Below, piece after piece: positions 28,617 through 37,247 of a stretch of DNA of 64,000 nt. The notes below the pieces were generated by a model. That model saw only the letters and a list, made by a program, of their open reading frames with translations. It was not told the DNA's origin and searched no databases. The number at the start of each line of letters is the position of its first letter. Positions within the stretch are counted from its first letter, which is position 1. A program made the translations under genes and the position numbers. Location: the NCBI RefSeq assembly GCF_013322225.1, contig NZ_JAAMFB010000011.1, forward strand, positions 141,547-205,546, in the 5' to 3' direction. This stretch comes from Agrobacterium larrymoorei (GTDB lineage Bacteria > Pseudomonadota > Alphaproteobacteria > Rhizobiales > Rhizobiaceae).

Positions 28617-28741
28617 GCGCTCATTATCTTCGAAGCCCTTCAGTTGGCAAGAACCAAATGCCGCATCTGAACAGTTTTTTGTCCAAATAGCGCCATTGCT
28701 TGGAAGAGAGTTTCCATGGAAGTGCTCGCCGATTAGACGTC

Positions 28742-28918
28742 TTACTTTTCTGGCAGATTCTTTCGTTTTGTGGATGCCATATCTTCAAGTTCTTTCTCCG
28801 TCATGGACTTAGCCATGCTTTTTGAAGCGCCTTGTAAACGAGATTTAGGCACATCGCCGCGCTTCGCCGCAAGTGCGGCCCCCGCCGCTTTCTGTTGAGC
28901 CTTGGATTTTGCAGGCAT
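28742..28918 (-). CDS. DUF3008 small basic protein
   Basis: A 58-residue basic protein (MPAKSKAQQKAAGAAL..., ending KNLPEK), too short for ordinary ORF lists. A very strong ribosome site AAAGGAGG lies 8 bp before the ATG at 28918. The Ala/Lys-rich start, the central SKSMAKSMTEKELEDMA and the length match the DUF3008 family of small proteobacterial proteins with unknown function. It is upstream of the gcv riboswitch on the same strand but separated from it by about 125 bp, and divergent from the copper locus. Confidence 0.88.
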   Translation of the reverse strand: MPAKSKAQQKAAGAALAAKRGDVPKSRLQGASKSMAKSMTEKELEDMASTKRKNLPEK

Positions 28919-29046
28919 TCAGGCATCCTCCTTTGTAAATGAATTTCATTCGAACAACGCTCCATCCATGACCCTGTTCCGCCTGCGCGGATTTGCGCTT
29001 TGATTTACTGTAGAAAGCGCGATATCGATTTGCCATGAGGGTTGGC

Positions 29047-29454
29047 ATGCGAACAGAATCGACAACAGTAGGACAGTTGCTGCGTATTTTTTGCGCCGCT
29101 CTGATGCTGTCACTTGGTTTTGCTCACAAGCCGGTGCAGGCAATTGCAGGGCCGTCCGCTGCATATGACGACTCCTATCGGCTACCAGATGGCACATTTG
29201 CGGAGATATGCGCAGACCATTCCGGCTCCGAACTGACAGGTCATCGCGGGGGCGGGCATTCGGGCGATCCGGTCCTGTTTTGCGAAGCCTGCCTGTTGGC
29301 GTCATCCATCCTTGTGCCGGTGCCAGACGATAATTCCTGGCTGAAAACAAGCGGTGCTTCTCTTGAGAATTCACCGGTTCCGGATACGCAGACAGTGTCT
29401 GCTAACTCGTTCTACAGACCAAACGCCCGCGCGCCGCCTATTGGTACCGTCTGA
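29047..29454 (+). CDS. DUF2946-like secreted protein, copper locus
   Basis: The 135-residue protein has an N-terminal hydrophobic segment (about 12-30) and the pattern of DUF2946 proteins: a CADHSG motif, a His/Gly-rich stretch, a CEAC motif near residue 80, and a C-terminal RPNARAPPIG. The paired cysteines and histidines suggest metal binding. The ATG at 29047 has GAGG 6 bp upstream; an alternative Met four codons earlier lacks one. It is followed 84 bp later by the YcnI-PCuAC gene, with which it probably forms a copper-handling operon. Confidence 0.75.
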   Translation: MRTESTTVGQLLRIFCAALMLSLGFAHKPVQAIAGPSAAYDDSYRLPDGTFAEICADHSGSELTGHRGGGHSGDPVLFCEACLLASSILVPVPDDNSWLKTSGASLENSPVPDTQTVSANSFYRPNARAPPIGTV

Positions 29455-29538
29455 TCCCTTTTCCACAATTACAATCAACCGCTAAGAGCGTTGACTTCGA
29501 CTGACGATGCTTCTGGCCTCAGTCCTAAGGATCAAAAC

Positions 29539-30510
29539 ATGACGATATTGAAAACTGCCACCTTTGCTGCATTTGCGACGACCATTGCCTTGCCCGCTTT
29601 TGCCCACACGAGTTTCGTCAACGGAACTGCGGATCAAGAGAGCACCATCGTTGCTGAGCTCCAGGTGCCGCATGGCTGCGAGGGCGGGCTCGCCACGACT
29701 GAAGTGCAGATGATATTGCCTGAAGGTTTCATTGCAGCGAAGCCACAGCCTAAGGCAGGCTGGGAGCTGGAAATCATCAAGGGTGATTATCAGAAAACCT
29801 ACAAGAACCATGGCAAGGACGTGAAAAGCGGCCCAGTGGAAATTCGCTGGAAAGGCGGCGATCTTGCCGACGAATTCTATGACACTTTCAATGTGCAGGG
29901 AAAGATTTCCGGTGTCGAAGCCGGTACGAGCCTGCCATTCAAGGTTACGCAGCTTTGCGGTGAGAAGAGCAGGGTAAGCTGGGACCAGATTGCCGCTGAA
30001 GGGCAGGACCCGCATTCACTTGATAATCCCGCGCCGGTGATACGTGTGACTGCGAAACAGCAAGGTGAAGGTCATGACCATGCATCGATGGCCGCTGACG
30101 GGGTCGTTAAAGCAGGAAGCCTAGAGCTTTCCGGTGCATCGACCAAGGCTATGCTGCCCGGACAACCAGTGGGCGGAGGTTTCGTAACGATCAGGAACAA
30201 CGGCGCTTCCGATGATCGTCTGATATCCGTGGAGTCACCTTTGGCGGGACGCGGAGAAATTCACGAAATGGCGATGGTCAATGACGTGATGAAGATGCGC
30301 AAGCTGGATAGTGGTATCGAAATCCCGGCGGGCCAGACAGTCGAACTGAAGTCGGGCGGTCTGCACTTCATGTTCTTCAATGTTTCAAAGCCGTTCGCGG
30401 AAGGCGACAAGGTGCCGGTAACGCTGACCTTCGAGAGGGCTGGAAAGGTCCAGATCGAGCTTGAAGTCGTTTCGGCCAGCAAGGCCGAACAGAAGCACGA
30501 TCATAACTAA
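29539..30510 (+). CDS. Periplasmic copper chaperone: YcnI (DUF1775) - PCuAC fusion
   Basis: The 323-residue protein has a signal peptide ending LPAFA/HTSF, so the mature protein would start with histidine, as in the copper-binding YcnI domain (about 22-165). A C-terminal PCuAC domain (about 205-310) carries the copper motif H-x-M ... M ... H-x-M, seen as EIHEMAM, VMKM and GLHFM, plus a His-rich tail (KHDHN). PCuAC delivers Cu(I) to cytochrome oxidase. Both domains in one chain imply a two-site periplasmic chaperone. The start follows AAGGA. Confidence 0.9.
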   Translation: MTILKTATFAAFATTIALPAFAHTSFVNGTADQESTIVAELQVPHGCEGGLATTEVQMILPEGFIAAKPQPKAGWELEIIKGDYQKTYKNHGKDVKSGPVEIRWKGGDLADEFYDTFNVQGKISGVEAGTSLPFKVTQLCGEKSRVSWDQIAAEGQDPHSLDNPAPVIRVTAKQQGEGHDHASMAADGVVKAGSLELSGASTKAMLPGQPVGGGFVTIRNNGASDDRLISVESPLAGRGEIHEMAMVNDVMKMRKLDSGIEIPAGQTVELKSGGLHFMFFNVSKPFAEGDKVPVTLTFERAGKVQIELEVVSASKAEQKHDHN

Positions 30511-30575
30511 CCATTGCCGAGAAAATTGAACTCGATTTTCGGTGCCTGCAAGCCTCTAGTAAGGGGCTAATGAAA

Positions 30576-30611
30576 AAGGCTGTCGGGACGCGGCACAATC
30601 CCGGCAGCCTT
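30576..30611. terminator. Bidirectional terminator between the PCuAC fusion and cupredoxin genes
   Basis: A 13-bp stem (AAGGCTGTCGGGA / TCCCGGCAGCCTT, one G-T) with a 10-nt loop has a T run on the minus strand (AAAAA on plus) and TTTT shortly after it on plus. Confidence 0.8.
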
Positions 30612-30632
30612 CAGTTTTAGGTTTGGCCTTTT

Positions 30633-31064
30633 TTATTTGGTAACCGTCAGCTTGGCCTGCATTCCGGCTTCATAGTGTCCCTTGATGTTGCAGAATAAAA
30701 GATAGGTACCCGGTGTCAGCTTGGCTTTTAGCTGACCGTCTTTGCCGGGCTTCAAATCCGCAACCTCACCGAGGCTCTTCAGCTTTTTCTCATCCACGCG
30801 ATGCTTCATTGTGTCGAGCGGGATCTTTTCATCAGGAGATTTGAGTTTGACGAGAACCATTTCATGGTCTTCCGTCATGGCGTCGTTGTGAACCTTGAAG
30901 GTTGCTTCACCAGCCTGAACGGTGGACTTATCGAGCATAAGGCTCATAGGCTGCCCACCTTCGCCGCCCTCGGTCACCTTAATAGTGGTGGCTGCGAAAG
31001 CTGGCAGGGAAAATAGCGCTATTGCGCTGGCAGTAACGACGGTTTTTGAAAAACTTCTCATCAT
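30633..31064 (-). CDS. Periplasmic cupredoxin (plastocyanin/azurin-like copper protein)
   Basis: The 143-residue protein has a signal peptide (cleavage LPAFA/ATTIK) and a cupredoxin fold with type-1 copper ligands: His in EDHEMVLVKL and the C-terminal loop C-x4-H-x4-M (CNIKGHYEAGM). It probably binds or transfers copper or electrons in the periplasm. MMRSF at 31064 is chosen because the signal peptide begins there and AAAGG precedes it; the longer frame adds non-signal residues. It faces the YcnI-PCuAC gene, a shared copper theme. Confidence 0.88.
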   Translation of the reverse strand: MMRSFSKTVVTASAIALFSLPAFAATTIKVTEGGEGGQPMSLMLDKSTVQAGEATFKVHNDAMTEDHEMVLVKLKSPDEKIPLDTMKHRVDEKKLKSLGEVADLKPGKDGQLKAKLTPGTYLLFCNIKGHYEAGMQAKLTVTK

Positions 31065-31139
31065 GAGCCTTTCTGCTTTTGATTGCATGAAAGACTTCTT
31101 ATGTTTTGCTGACACGAAGCTGAACGCGCACGAGCAGAT

Positions 31140-31415
31140 TTATGGTTCTTCGACCTCGTTTTCACCGTAAGCTTCGACGACCTCCTCCAAAGTGGCCTGG
31201 GGGTGGCGCCTGTCAGATGTGGAGAGATAGAGGGATGGCGCTAGGGCCGCGATTGCACGTTGTATTTCGGTTGGATCATCATCACCGCGCACTCTTTGCA
31301 CCAGCTCTTTCGCAGCACGTTCAACTTCAATTTTCTTAGGCGCGCGATGCGTGCGCTTAATGCTCTCTGAAGCATAAGCTGCTGCATCTGCCGAAGCTGA
31401 CCAAACCTGCCACAT
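31140..31415 (-). CDS. Hypothetical protein, helical, acidic C terminus
   Basis: A 91-residue soluble protein with a basic middle (KRTHRAPKKIEVERAAKELV) and an acidic end (GENEVEEP). The composition is protein-like and the frame is free of overlap with a better candidate. The ribosome site (AGGA) is only 2 bp from the ATG, which lowers confidence. It lies between the cupredoxin gene and crcB. No family recognised. Confidence 0.5.
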   Translation of the reverse strand: MWQVWSASADAAAYASESIKRTHRAPKKIEVERAAKELVQRVRGDDDPTEIQRAIAALAPSLYLSTSDRRHPQATLEEVVEAYGENEVEEP

Positions 31416-31624
31416 TTCCTGTCTTTCAAAAAAGAGTTAGGACAAGTTATCACCGACGAATTTATGGTCTCATAAATCTTCTGGTTGCATTTGATTCGAT
31501 TTTTACACAAGTCGCTGCTGGTTTCGACGTCCCCAAAAGAAGATGCATTGTTTGCTTTCGGCCGATCATGCCCTACACCTTGCCGGTTAGATTCTGCTTT
31601 ACTATTTCTCGCTGGAGTTTTCCC

Positions 31625-32002
31625 ATGCTCAACATTGTCCTTGTCGCCATCGGCGGCGCAATCGGCTCGGTTGCGCGCTATTTGGTCGGCGTATTTGGAA
31701 CACGCCTGATGGGTCCAAATTTTCCATGGGCAACACTGACGGTCAATGTGGTTGGTGCTTTTTTGATCGGGCTTACGGTAGAGCTCGTGGCGCGTCGTTT
31801 CAATGCTTCAGCCGAAATGCGCGTCTTTCTCGTTACCGGCATCCTCGGTGGTTTTACGACATGGTCGTCATTCACGCTCGATGCAGTCGTGCTGTTCGAA
31901 CGCGGAGCACTGGGTATGTCCGCGCTTTATATTCTTTCGAGCTTGCTGGTTTCCTTCACGGCAATCTTTGCTGGGCTGGCCTTAGGGCGCGCTTTGTTCT
32001 AA
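31625..32002 (+). CDS. crcB: Fluoride channel CrcB/Fluc
   Basis: The 125-residue membrane protein has four hydrophobic segments and the Fluc signatures GGAIGSVARY, the pore asparagine in NVVGAFLIG, and GGFTTWSSF with the central Na+-site sequence. Fluc works as an antiparallel dimer that exports fluoride. ATG at 31625 has GGAG 8 bp upstream; the longer frame adds unrelated residues. I looked for a fluoride riboswitch upstream and did not see one. The rluC-like gene follows after 63 bp. Confidence 0.96.
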   Translation: MLNIVLVAIGGAIGSVARYLVGVFGTRLMGPNFPWATLTVNVVGAFLIGLTVELVARRFNASAEMRVFLVTGILGGFTTWSSFTLDAVVLFERGALGMSALYILSSLLVSFTAIFAGLALGRALF

Positions 32003-32065
32003 AGACAAGGCCAAGTTCCGCACATCAATGAGGCGGTGTACCACAAAACAACGACTGGAATTGCC

Positions 32066-33058
32066 ATGGCAGGTATCGAGCACATCAAGGTAGAGGCCGA
32101 CGAGGCCGGAATGCGTCTCGACCGCTGGTTCAAGATTCACTATCCGGGCCTCGGCTTCGGCCAGTTGCAGAAGCTCATGCGCTCTGGCCAGGTGCGCGTG
32201 GATGGCGGTCGTGTCAAGACGGATGCCCGCGTTCAGCCGGGGCAGATGGTGCGCGTGCCGCCGCTGGATGTCGACTCCAAGGTCAAAAGCGGTCCGATTG
32301 GCGCCAAGGACCTCAAGCATTCGGAAGATGGCGATCTCCTCAAGCGTATGTTGCTGCATGAAGACGACAAAGTCTTCGTTTTCAACAAGCCCGCTGGGAT
32401 CGCCGTGCAGGGCGGCTCAGGCGTCACCCGCCATATCGATGGTCTTCTGGAAGCCTGGACGAGCCAGAAGGGCGAGAAGCCGCGCCTCGTGCACCGTCTC
32501 GACCGCGATACGTCGGGCGTGCTCGTCGTTGCCCGCACGCGTGGAGCAGCGCAGAAACTGACAGCAGCATTCCGCGAACGCGACACCAAGAAGACTTACT
32601 GGTCTCTGGTCAAAGGCGTTCCACGCAAGCATCAGGACAAGATTTCGAGCTGGCTCGTAAAAGAGCAGACGCCGGATGGAGACCGCATGCGCATTGCCAA
32701 ACACGGTGAGGAAGGTGCGGACCACGCGATTTCCTGTTACCGCGTCATCGATACCGCCGCTCAGAACCTGGCATGGCTGGAAATGGAGCCATATACTGGC
32801 CGTACCCACCAGCTTCGCGTTCACGCGCTGCATATCGGTCATCCCATCATCGGCGATCCCAAGTATTATATCGAGGACCCGAACTGGGATTTCCCAGGCG
32901 GTATTCAGAAACGCCTGCATTTGCACGCGCGCCACATCGATATTCCGCATCCCTCCGGCGGGCGTCTGCGCGTAACCGCACCCCTGCCACCGCACATGGT
33001 GCAGACGTGGAACCTCTTAGGCCTCGACGTTACGGATGGTGACAAGGACGACGAATGA
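32066..33058 (+). CDS. rluC: RluA-family 23S rRNA pseudouridine synthase (RluC-like)
   Basis: The 330-residue protein has an N-terminal S4 RNA-binding domain (about 1-70, LDRWFKIHYPGLGFGQLQK) and a pseudouridine synthase domain with the catalytic aspartate in HRLDRDTSGVLV (about 144-155) and GRTHQLRVH. It isomerises uridines in 23S rRNA; RluC and RluD are alike in sequence, so the exact site is inferred. ATG at 32066 is preferred to an in-frame upstream start at 32036. It overlaps the next gene by 4 bp (ATGA). Confidence 0.9.
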   Translation: MAGIEHIKVEADEAGMRLDRWFKIHYPGLGFGQLQKLMRSGQVRVDGGRVKTDARVQPGQMVRVPPLDVDSKVKSGPIGAKDLKHSEDGDLLKRMLLHEDDKVFVFNKPAGIAVQGGSGVTRHIDGLLEAWTSQKGEKPRLVHRLDRDTSGVLVVARTRGAAQKLTAAFRERDTKKTYWSLVKGVPRKHQDKISSWLVKEQTPDGDRMRIAKHGEEGADHAISCYRVIDTAAQNLAWLEMEPYTGRTHQLRVHALHIGHPIIGDPKYYIEDPNWDFPGGIQKRLHLHARHIDIPHPSGGRLRVTAPLPPHMVQTWNLLGLDVTDGDKDDE

Positions 33059-33711
33059 AACTGGTTCTTTTCGATTGCGATGGCACGCTTGTCGATAGCG
33101 TGGGCCTCATCCATGAGGTTATGGCGCGCACCTTCGTTCATTTCGGATATTCAAGGCCAGATGTCTCGCTGACGAAATCCATCATTGGTCTGACTCTGGA
33201 TATCGCTATTGCCCGCATGCAGGGCAAGCCGCATGTCGACGAAGAAGCCACCGCGATGACCGCTCACTACAAGGCAATTTTTGCCGAAACGCGCGCCGAG
33301 GCCGGTTTTCAGGAGCCTTTGTTCGACGGCATAAAGCCGATGATCGATCAACTCGCCAAGCGCGATGAGTTGTTGATGGGGGCCGTGACAGGCAAGTCGC
33401 GCCGCGGTCTCAACCTTATCATGGATACACATGGATTTCGGGAGAACTTCATCGTGTCTCGCACGGCCGATGACTGCCCATCCAAGCCGCATCCAGCCAT
33501 GGTGACAGAGTGCTGCCATGAAACCGGCATGGTTGCGGCAGACACTATCGTCATCGGCGACGCCATATACGACATGCAGATGGCCAAGGCGGCTGGTGCC
33601 AAGGCAATCGGCGTAGCATGGGGATATGCTTCTGTGAGCGATCTAACGGCGGCAGGGGCGGATGCGATCGTAAACCATCCAAGCGAAATTCCAGGCCATA
33701 TTCCGCAGTGA
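33055..33711 (+). CDS. HAD-superfamily phosphatase (phosphoglycolate phosphatase-like)
   Basis: The 218-residue protein has the HAD motifs: DCDGTLVDS (7-15), a threonine in motif II (AVTGKS), and GDAIYDMQMAKAAGA as motif IV. The cap domain lies between about 15 and 85. This subfamily dephosphorylates small sugar phosphates such as phosphoglycolate; the substrate is not certain. It is coupled to rluC by a 4-bp overlap, and ATP12 follows 12 bp later, so rluC-HAD-ATP12 look like one transcript. Confidence 0.93.
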   Translation: MKLVLFDCDGTLVDSVGLIHEVMARTFVHFGYSRPDVSLTKSIIGLTLDIAIARMQGKPHVDEEATAMTAHYKAIFAETRAEAGFQEPLFDGIKPMIDQLAKRDELLMGAVTGKSRRGLNLIMDTHGFRENFIVSRTADDCPSKPHPAMVTECCHETGMVAADTIVIGDAIYDMQMAKAAGAKAIGVAWGYASVSDLTAAGADAIVNHPSEIPGHIPQ

Positions 33712-33723
33712 TGAGGAAAGACA

Positions 33724-34515
33724 ATGCGTGATTTGCTAAATGATCTTTCGGAAGGCCTTAGCCACCCCGATCCAATTCGCCGTGCTCAAATCCAGATGCA
33801 GAAACCGCTACCAAAGCGTTTCTACAAGGACGTGACGATCGCTAAGATCGGCGAGGAGGGCACTTACACCATTAACCTTGATGGGAAAGCCGTCCGCACA
33901 CCCGCTAAACATCCTCTTGTCGTACCTACCGAGGCGCTCGCCGAGTTGCTGAGGGCGGAATGGGACGCCCAGGCAGAAGTTGTCGATCCGGCAACCATGC
34001 CGATTTCCCGCCATGTGAACACGGCAATCGATGGGCTTGCCAACGATACGCAGGCGGTTTTCGAAGATATATTGCGTTTTTCCTCCAGCGATATGCTTTG
34101 TTACCGGGCAGGCGAACCGCAGGAGCTCGTAAGGCGGCAGACCGATCAATGGGACCCGGTCATCGAATGGGCGGCAAATACGCTCGGCGCGCGCTTCATT
34201 CTGGTGGAAGGTGTCATGCATCAGGAGCAGCCGCGTGAGGCCATTGCCGCTTTTGCCGTGACGTTACGCAAATATGATACGGCAATCGAACTTGCCGCTC
34301 TACACACAGTGACGTCGTTGACCGGTTCCGCCATACTTGCGCTGGCGCTGGCGGAAAACGAATACAGCCTTGAAGAGATCTGGGCTCTGGCTCATCTCGA
34401 TGAGGACTGGACGGCTGAGCAGTGGGGTGAAGACGACGAAGCGAGGGAGCGCCGTGCCGCGAGATTTATCGACATGCGCGCTGCCGATGCCGTTCTTCGC
34501 GCAACTAAAGAGTAG
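33724..34515 (+). CDS. ATP12 family F1-ATPase assembly chaperone
   Basis: The 263-residue protein matches ATP12 from FYKDVTI (about 33) through KAVRTPAKHPL and the helical C-terminal domain with SLTGSAILALALAENEYSLEEIWALAHLDEDW. In mitochondria ATP12 binds the F1 alpha subunit during assembly; alphaproteobacterial members are its counterparts. ATG at 33724 follows GAGGAAAGACA. Last gene of the rluC-HAD-ATP12 set. Confidence 0.92.
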   Translation: MRDLLNDLSEGLSHPDPIRRAQIQMQKPLPKRFYKDVTIAKIGEEGTYTINLDGKAVRTPAKHPLVVPTEALAELLRAEWDAQAEVVDPATMPISRHVNTAIDGLANDTQAVFEDILRFSSSDMLCYRAGEPQELVRRQTDQWDPVIEWAANTLGARFILVEGVMHQEQPREAIAAFAVTLRKYDTAIELAALHTVTSLTGSAILALALAENEYSLEEIWALAHLDEDWTAEQWGEDDEARERRAARFIDMRAADAVLRATKE

Positions 34516-34657
34516 AACGCAAGGACCTGTAACGGCTCATCGATCTCCACACGCGGGTGGGGATGTCGAAGGTCGTTTTCCGCCACATCGTTTAGCGTAT
34601 TTTTAACCGTAAATGACGATTATGGGCGCATACCTGACTTAAGGGGAGGCGTCCATT

Positions 34658-35158
34658 TTGTTTCAGTCATTCAGGCGCTTGGGCACGATTGCGCTGGCTT
34701 GCCTTGCCCTGATGTCTTTCAAGCTTGGACCGGAAACCACCGGCGGCGAAAAACTTATTTATGACGTTCGCGGTGCCTTCGTTGCCGCGCGCCCAGATAT
34801 TTCCCCAGACCTTATGCAGTCGATCCACTATCAGATATCTAATGCTATCGAGGCGACGACGCGAGGCAAAATCAGGCCGCGTGTGGTACTGACGATCCGG
34901 CTTGTCTCCGTTGCGAAAAATTCGATGCTGGTGGGAGAACGGGCTTCTGCTCGTGTCATCGTGCGTGCTGCTGCGGTTCAATCCGGAGAGGTGATTGCCG
35001 AGACAAAGTTCACGGCCACCGTCGTAAGTCTGGATAAGTCCTCGATTGAGCAAGACCTCGCATCCGGAATTGCAGAGCGGGTGATCAGCGAATTTCGACT
35101 GAACAGGCCGTCACCTTCGACATTGGCAACGGCGCTATTCGCCAGTCCCGTCCGCTAA
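34658..35158 (+). CDS. Hypothetical exported protein
   Basis: The 166-residue product begins at TTG 34658, 8 bp after the strong ribosome site AAGGGGAGG, with no ATG nearby. It has an N-terminal signal-like segment (RRLGTIALACLALMSFKLG). The mature part is mixed alpha/beta with repeated Val/Ala strands. No family recognised. It faces fghA on the opposite strand, 6 bp between stops. Confidence 0.72.
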   Translation: MFQSFRRLGTIALACLALMSFKLGPETTGGEKLIYDVRGAFVAARPDISPDLMQSIHYQISNAIEATTRGKIRPRVVLTIRLVSVAKNSMLVGERASARVIVRAAAVQSGEVIAETKFTATVVSLDKSSIEQDLASGIAERVISEFRLNRPSPSTLATALFASPVR

Positions 35159-35164
35159 CTCAGC

Positions 35165-35998
35165 TCAGGCAAGCCGCTCGGCATGCCATTTTAGATGGTC
35201 TTCCATGAAGGTTGATATGAAATAATAGGAGTGGTCGTAACGCTCATGCATGCGCAGCGTAAGGCCGATATCCTTGCCCTTGATCGCCTCTTCGAAGAGC
35301 CATGGGCGCAATCCGCTATCAAGGAAGCTGTCAGCCTTGCCCTGATCGATCAGGAATTCCGGGAAGCGGGCTCCGTCTTCGATCAGGGAGCATGCGTCGT
35401 ACTGGCGCCATGCGGATTGGTCTGCCCCGAGATATTTCTCGAATGCCGGTGCGGACCAGTCCGCGGATGAAGGCGCGACGATGGGGGCAAAGGCCGAGCA
35501 GCTTTTGAAGCGATCAGGATTTTTCAACGCAATCGTCATAGCGCCATGCCCGCCCATCGAATGCCCGAAGATAGCTTGGCGGCTCATGTCCACACGAAAT
35601 TGCTGCGATATGAGCGCAGGTAGTTCCTCCGTGATGTAGCTGTACATCTGATAATGCTCTGACCACGGCATTTCAGTAGCATTCAGGTAAAAGCCAGCGC
35701 CCTTGCCCATTTGCCAGTTTGTCAGTTCATCAGGCACGTCATTGCCACGCGGGCTGGTGTCGGGGCAAATGACAACTAATCCCAACTCCGATGCCATGCG
35801 ACGGTATTCACCCTTTTCCATGACATTGGCATGGGTGCAGGTGAGGCCGGAAAGATACCAGACGACCGGGCAGGGCTCGCTGATTGCCTTTGGCGGAACG
35901 TAGACTGCGAAGGTCATCTCCGACTTGCACGCCTCTGAGTCATGGGCGAACACGCCCTGCATGCCACCAAAGGCGGTGTTTTGTGAAATGACTTTCAT
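35165..35998 (-). CDS. fghA: S-formylglutathione hydrolase
   Basis: The 277-residue esterase D-type alpha/beta hydrolase has the nucleophile elbow GHSMGG (S147), the aspartate in DQGKADSFLD and the histidine in HERYDHSYYF. It hydrolyses S-formylglutathione to formate and glutathione, the second step of glutathione-dependent formaldehyde removal. Glutathione-dependent formaldehyde dehydrogenase is not in this window. It is followed 24 bp before (35998 to 36023) by the DUF1345 gene, which may precede it in the same transcript. Confidence 0.95.
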   Translation of the reverse strand: MKVISQNTAFGGMQGVFAHDSEACKSEMTFAVYVPPKAISEPCPVVWYLSGLTCTHANVMEKGEYRRMASELGLVVICPDTSPRGNDVPDELTNWQMGKGAGFYLNATEMPWSEHYQMYSYITEELPALISQQFRVDMSRQAIFGHSMGGHGAMTIALKNPDRFKSCSAFAPIVAPSSADWSAPAFEKYLGADQSAWRQYDACSLIEDGARFPEFLIDQGKADSFLDSGLRPWLFEEAIKGKDIGLTLRMHERYDHSYYFISTFMEDHLKWHAERLA

Positions 35999-36022
35999 GG
36001 AGTTTTCCTTTGCATGTAGAAT

Positions 36023-36682
36023 TCAGCCCGCAAGCGATACGGCGGCATTGACCGCTGCTGCCACGAGGACGGTATTGAAAAAGAACGAAACGATGGAATG
36101 CACCAGTGTCACCTTGCGCATCGCAGTTGTCGTTACGGCGACGTCGGAAGTCTGAGCGGTCATGCCGATTACGACAGAGAAATACAGAAACTCATAGATT
36201 CCAGGGGCCTTGGTATCAGGAAAATCCATGCCGCCACGTGGTGACTTATGACCGTTCTCATTCGATGGACGCCAGAAGAGATGTGCGTAATGAACGGCGG
36301 CCATGGTATGGATCGTCATCCAGCCGAGGATAACAGAGGCAAAAGCAAATCCTAACGACAGCGCCGTTTCACCGGCATGGTTGAGCGCCATAAACAGCGA
36401 TACGACAGCAACACCGACGGCAAGAAGCGTGATGCCGATGATCGCGATGGCAGGCAGGTCGTCGCTATCCGCATGCGCCTTAAGATGATCGGCGTTGAGC
36501 TGGGGCAGGTGGCTTGCAAGTATGCCGAGGTAGGTCAAAAAGAAGACGATGGCCGATGCTTCCACAGCAAGGGATGGAGCCAACAGTAATCCGCTTGCCA
36601 GCACCAGAATGCCGAACACGGCTGCGATCAAAAACGGGCGATGTCTTCTATAGCGACTGACCTCTGGATGATCCGAATTCAT
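36023..36682 (-). CDS. DUF1345 integral membrane protein
   Basis: The 219-residue protein has about five or six hydrophobic segments and the DUF1345 pattern: an early basic RYRRHRPF, a middle loop with HYAHLFW, and a C-terminal FLYFSVVIGMTAQTSDV followed by a last helix. Function is unknown. It lies directly upstream of fghA on the same strand with a 24-bp gap. The other side is bounded by the YaiI-like gene. Confidence 0.87.
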   Translation of the reverse strand: MNSDHPEVSRYRRHRPFLIAAVFGILVLASGLLLAPSLAVEASAIVFFLTYLGILASHLPQLNADHLKAHADSDDLPAIAIIGITLLAVGVAVVSLFMALNHAGETALSLGFAFASVILGWMTIHTMAAVHYAHLFWRPSNENGHKSPRGGMDFPDTKAPGIYEFLYFSVVIGMTAQTSDVAVTTTAMRKVTLVHSIVSFFFNTVLVAAAVNAAVSLAG

Positions 36683-36714
36683 GCTCCTGCCACCCCCGCT
36701 TCAGTCTTGATAGG

Positions 36715-37161
36715 TCACATTTTCACTCTGCGGCAAAGTTTGTCGAGTGTTTCGAGAAACTGCGACCGATCTCTTGGAGAAAAGGCGGCGTTATACCCCT
36801 TACTTTCACCGGTCTCGCGAAGGTGAGCACCCAGATCGCGCATTGCCGTCGCCATGCCGATATTGCCTTGATCGAAAATACGACCCGTCGGGCCCGTGAC
36901 CATCGCACCGGCCGCGACACAGCGCCCTGCCAGCGGTACATCTGCCGTTACCACAATATCACCGTCGCCCACCCGCTCTGCAATCCAGTCATCCGCCGCA
37001 TCGAATCCGTTCGAAACGATCACATTTTTGACCATAGGATCGCGGGAAGGTCGCAAGCCTGAATTGGCGACAAAGGTTACTTCAAGGCTGTGACGTTCGG
37101 CGACCTTGAGAATTTCCGGTTTTACTGGGCAGGCATCTGCATCGACATAGATTTGCGGCAT
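36715..37161 (-). CDS. YaiI/YqxD family (DUF188) protein
   Basis: The 148-residue protein has the DUF188 opening QIYVDADACPVK (residues 3-14), and the conserved ADDWI and VVTADVPLAGRC, DPIxD-like acidic residues of a PIN-like nuclease fold. Its activity is unproved. ATG at 37161 matches the family N terminus; a GTG eight codons upstream is possible but adds unconserved residues. It is monocistronic, downstream of the short palindrome at 37197. Confidence 0.92.
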   Translation of the reverse strand: MPQIYVDADACPVKPEILKVAERHSLEVTFVANSGLRPSRDPMVKNVIVSNGFDAADDWIAERVGDGDIVVTADVPLAGRCVAAGAMVTGPTGRIFDQGNIGMATAMRDLGAHLRETGESKGYNAAFSPRDRSQFLETLDKLCRRVKM

Positions 37162-37196
37162 AAGTTCTTCATGAAGTTGAAACACCGCTCTCTTTT

Positions 37197-37247
37197 AGAG
37201 CATTGGACCGAAGACTGTGAAGCGATTTTCACGCGGTTCGATGCTCT
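37197..37247. repeat. Short palindromic intergenic repeat (RIME/REP-like)
   Basis: AGAGCATTGGACCG pairs with CGGTTCGATGCTCT (12 of 14 positions, counting from the outer ends) around an inner stretch with GTGAAGCGATTTTCAC, itself nearly palindromic. The design, an outer arm with a nested inner arm of about 50 bp in intergenic DNA, is like the small dispersed repeats of rhizobial chromosomes. Only one copy is seen here. Confidence 0.6.

Noticed and set aside
31416..31624. A fluoride riboswitch before crcB
   Set aside because: The GG-GAUGG pattern and pseudoknot partner were not found in the 200 bp upstream.
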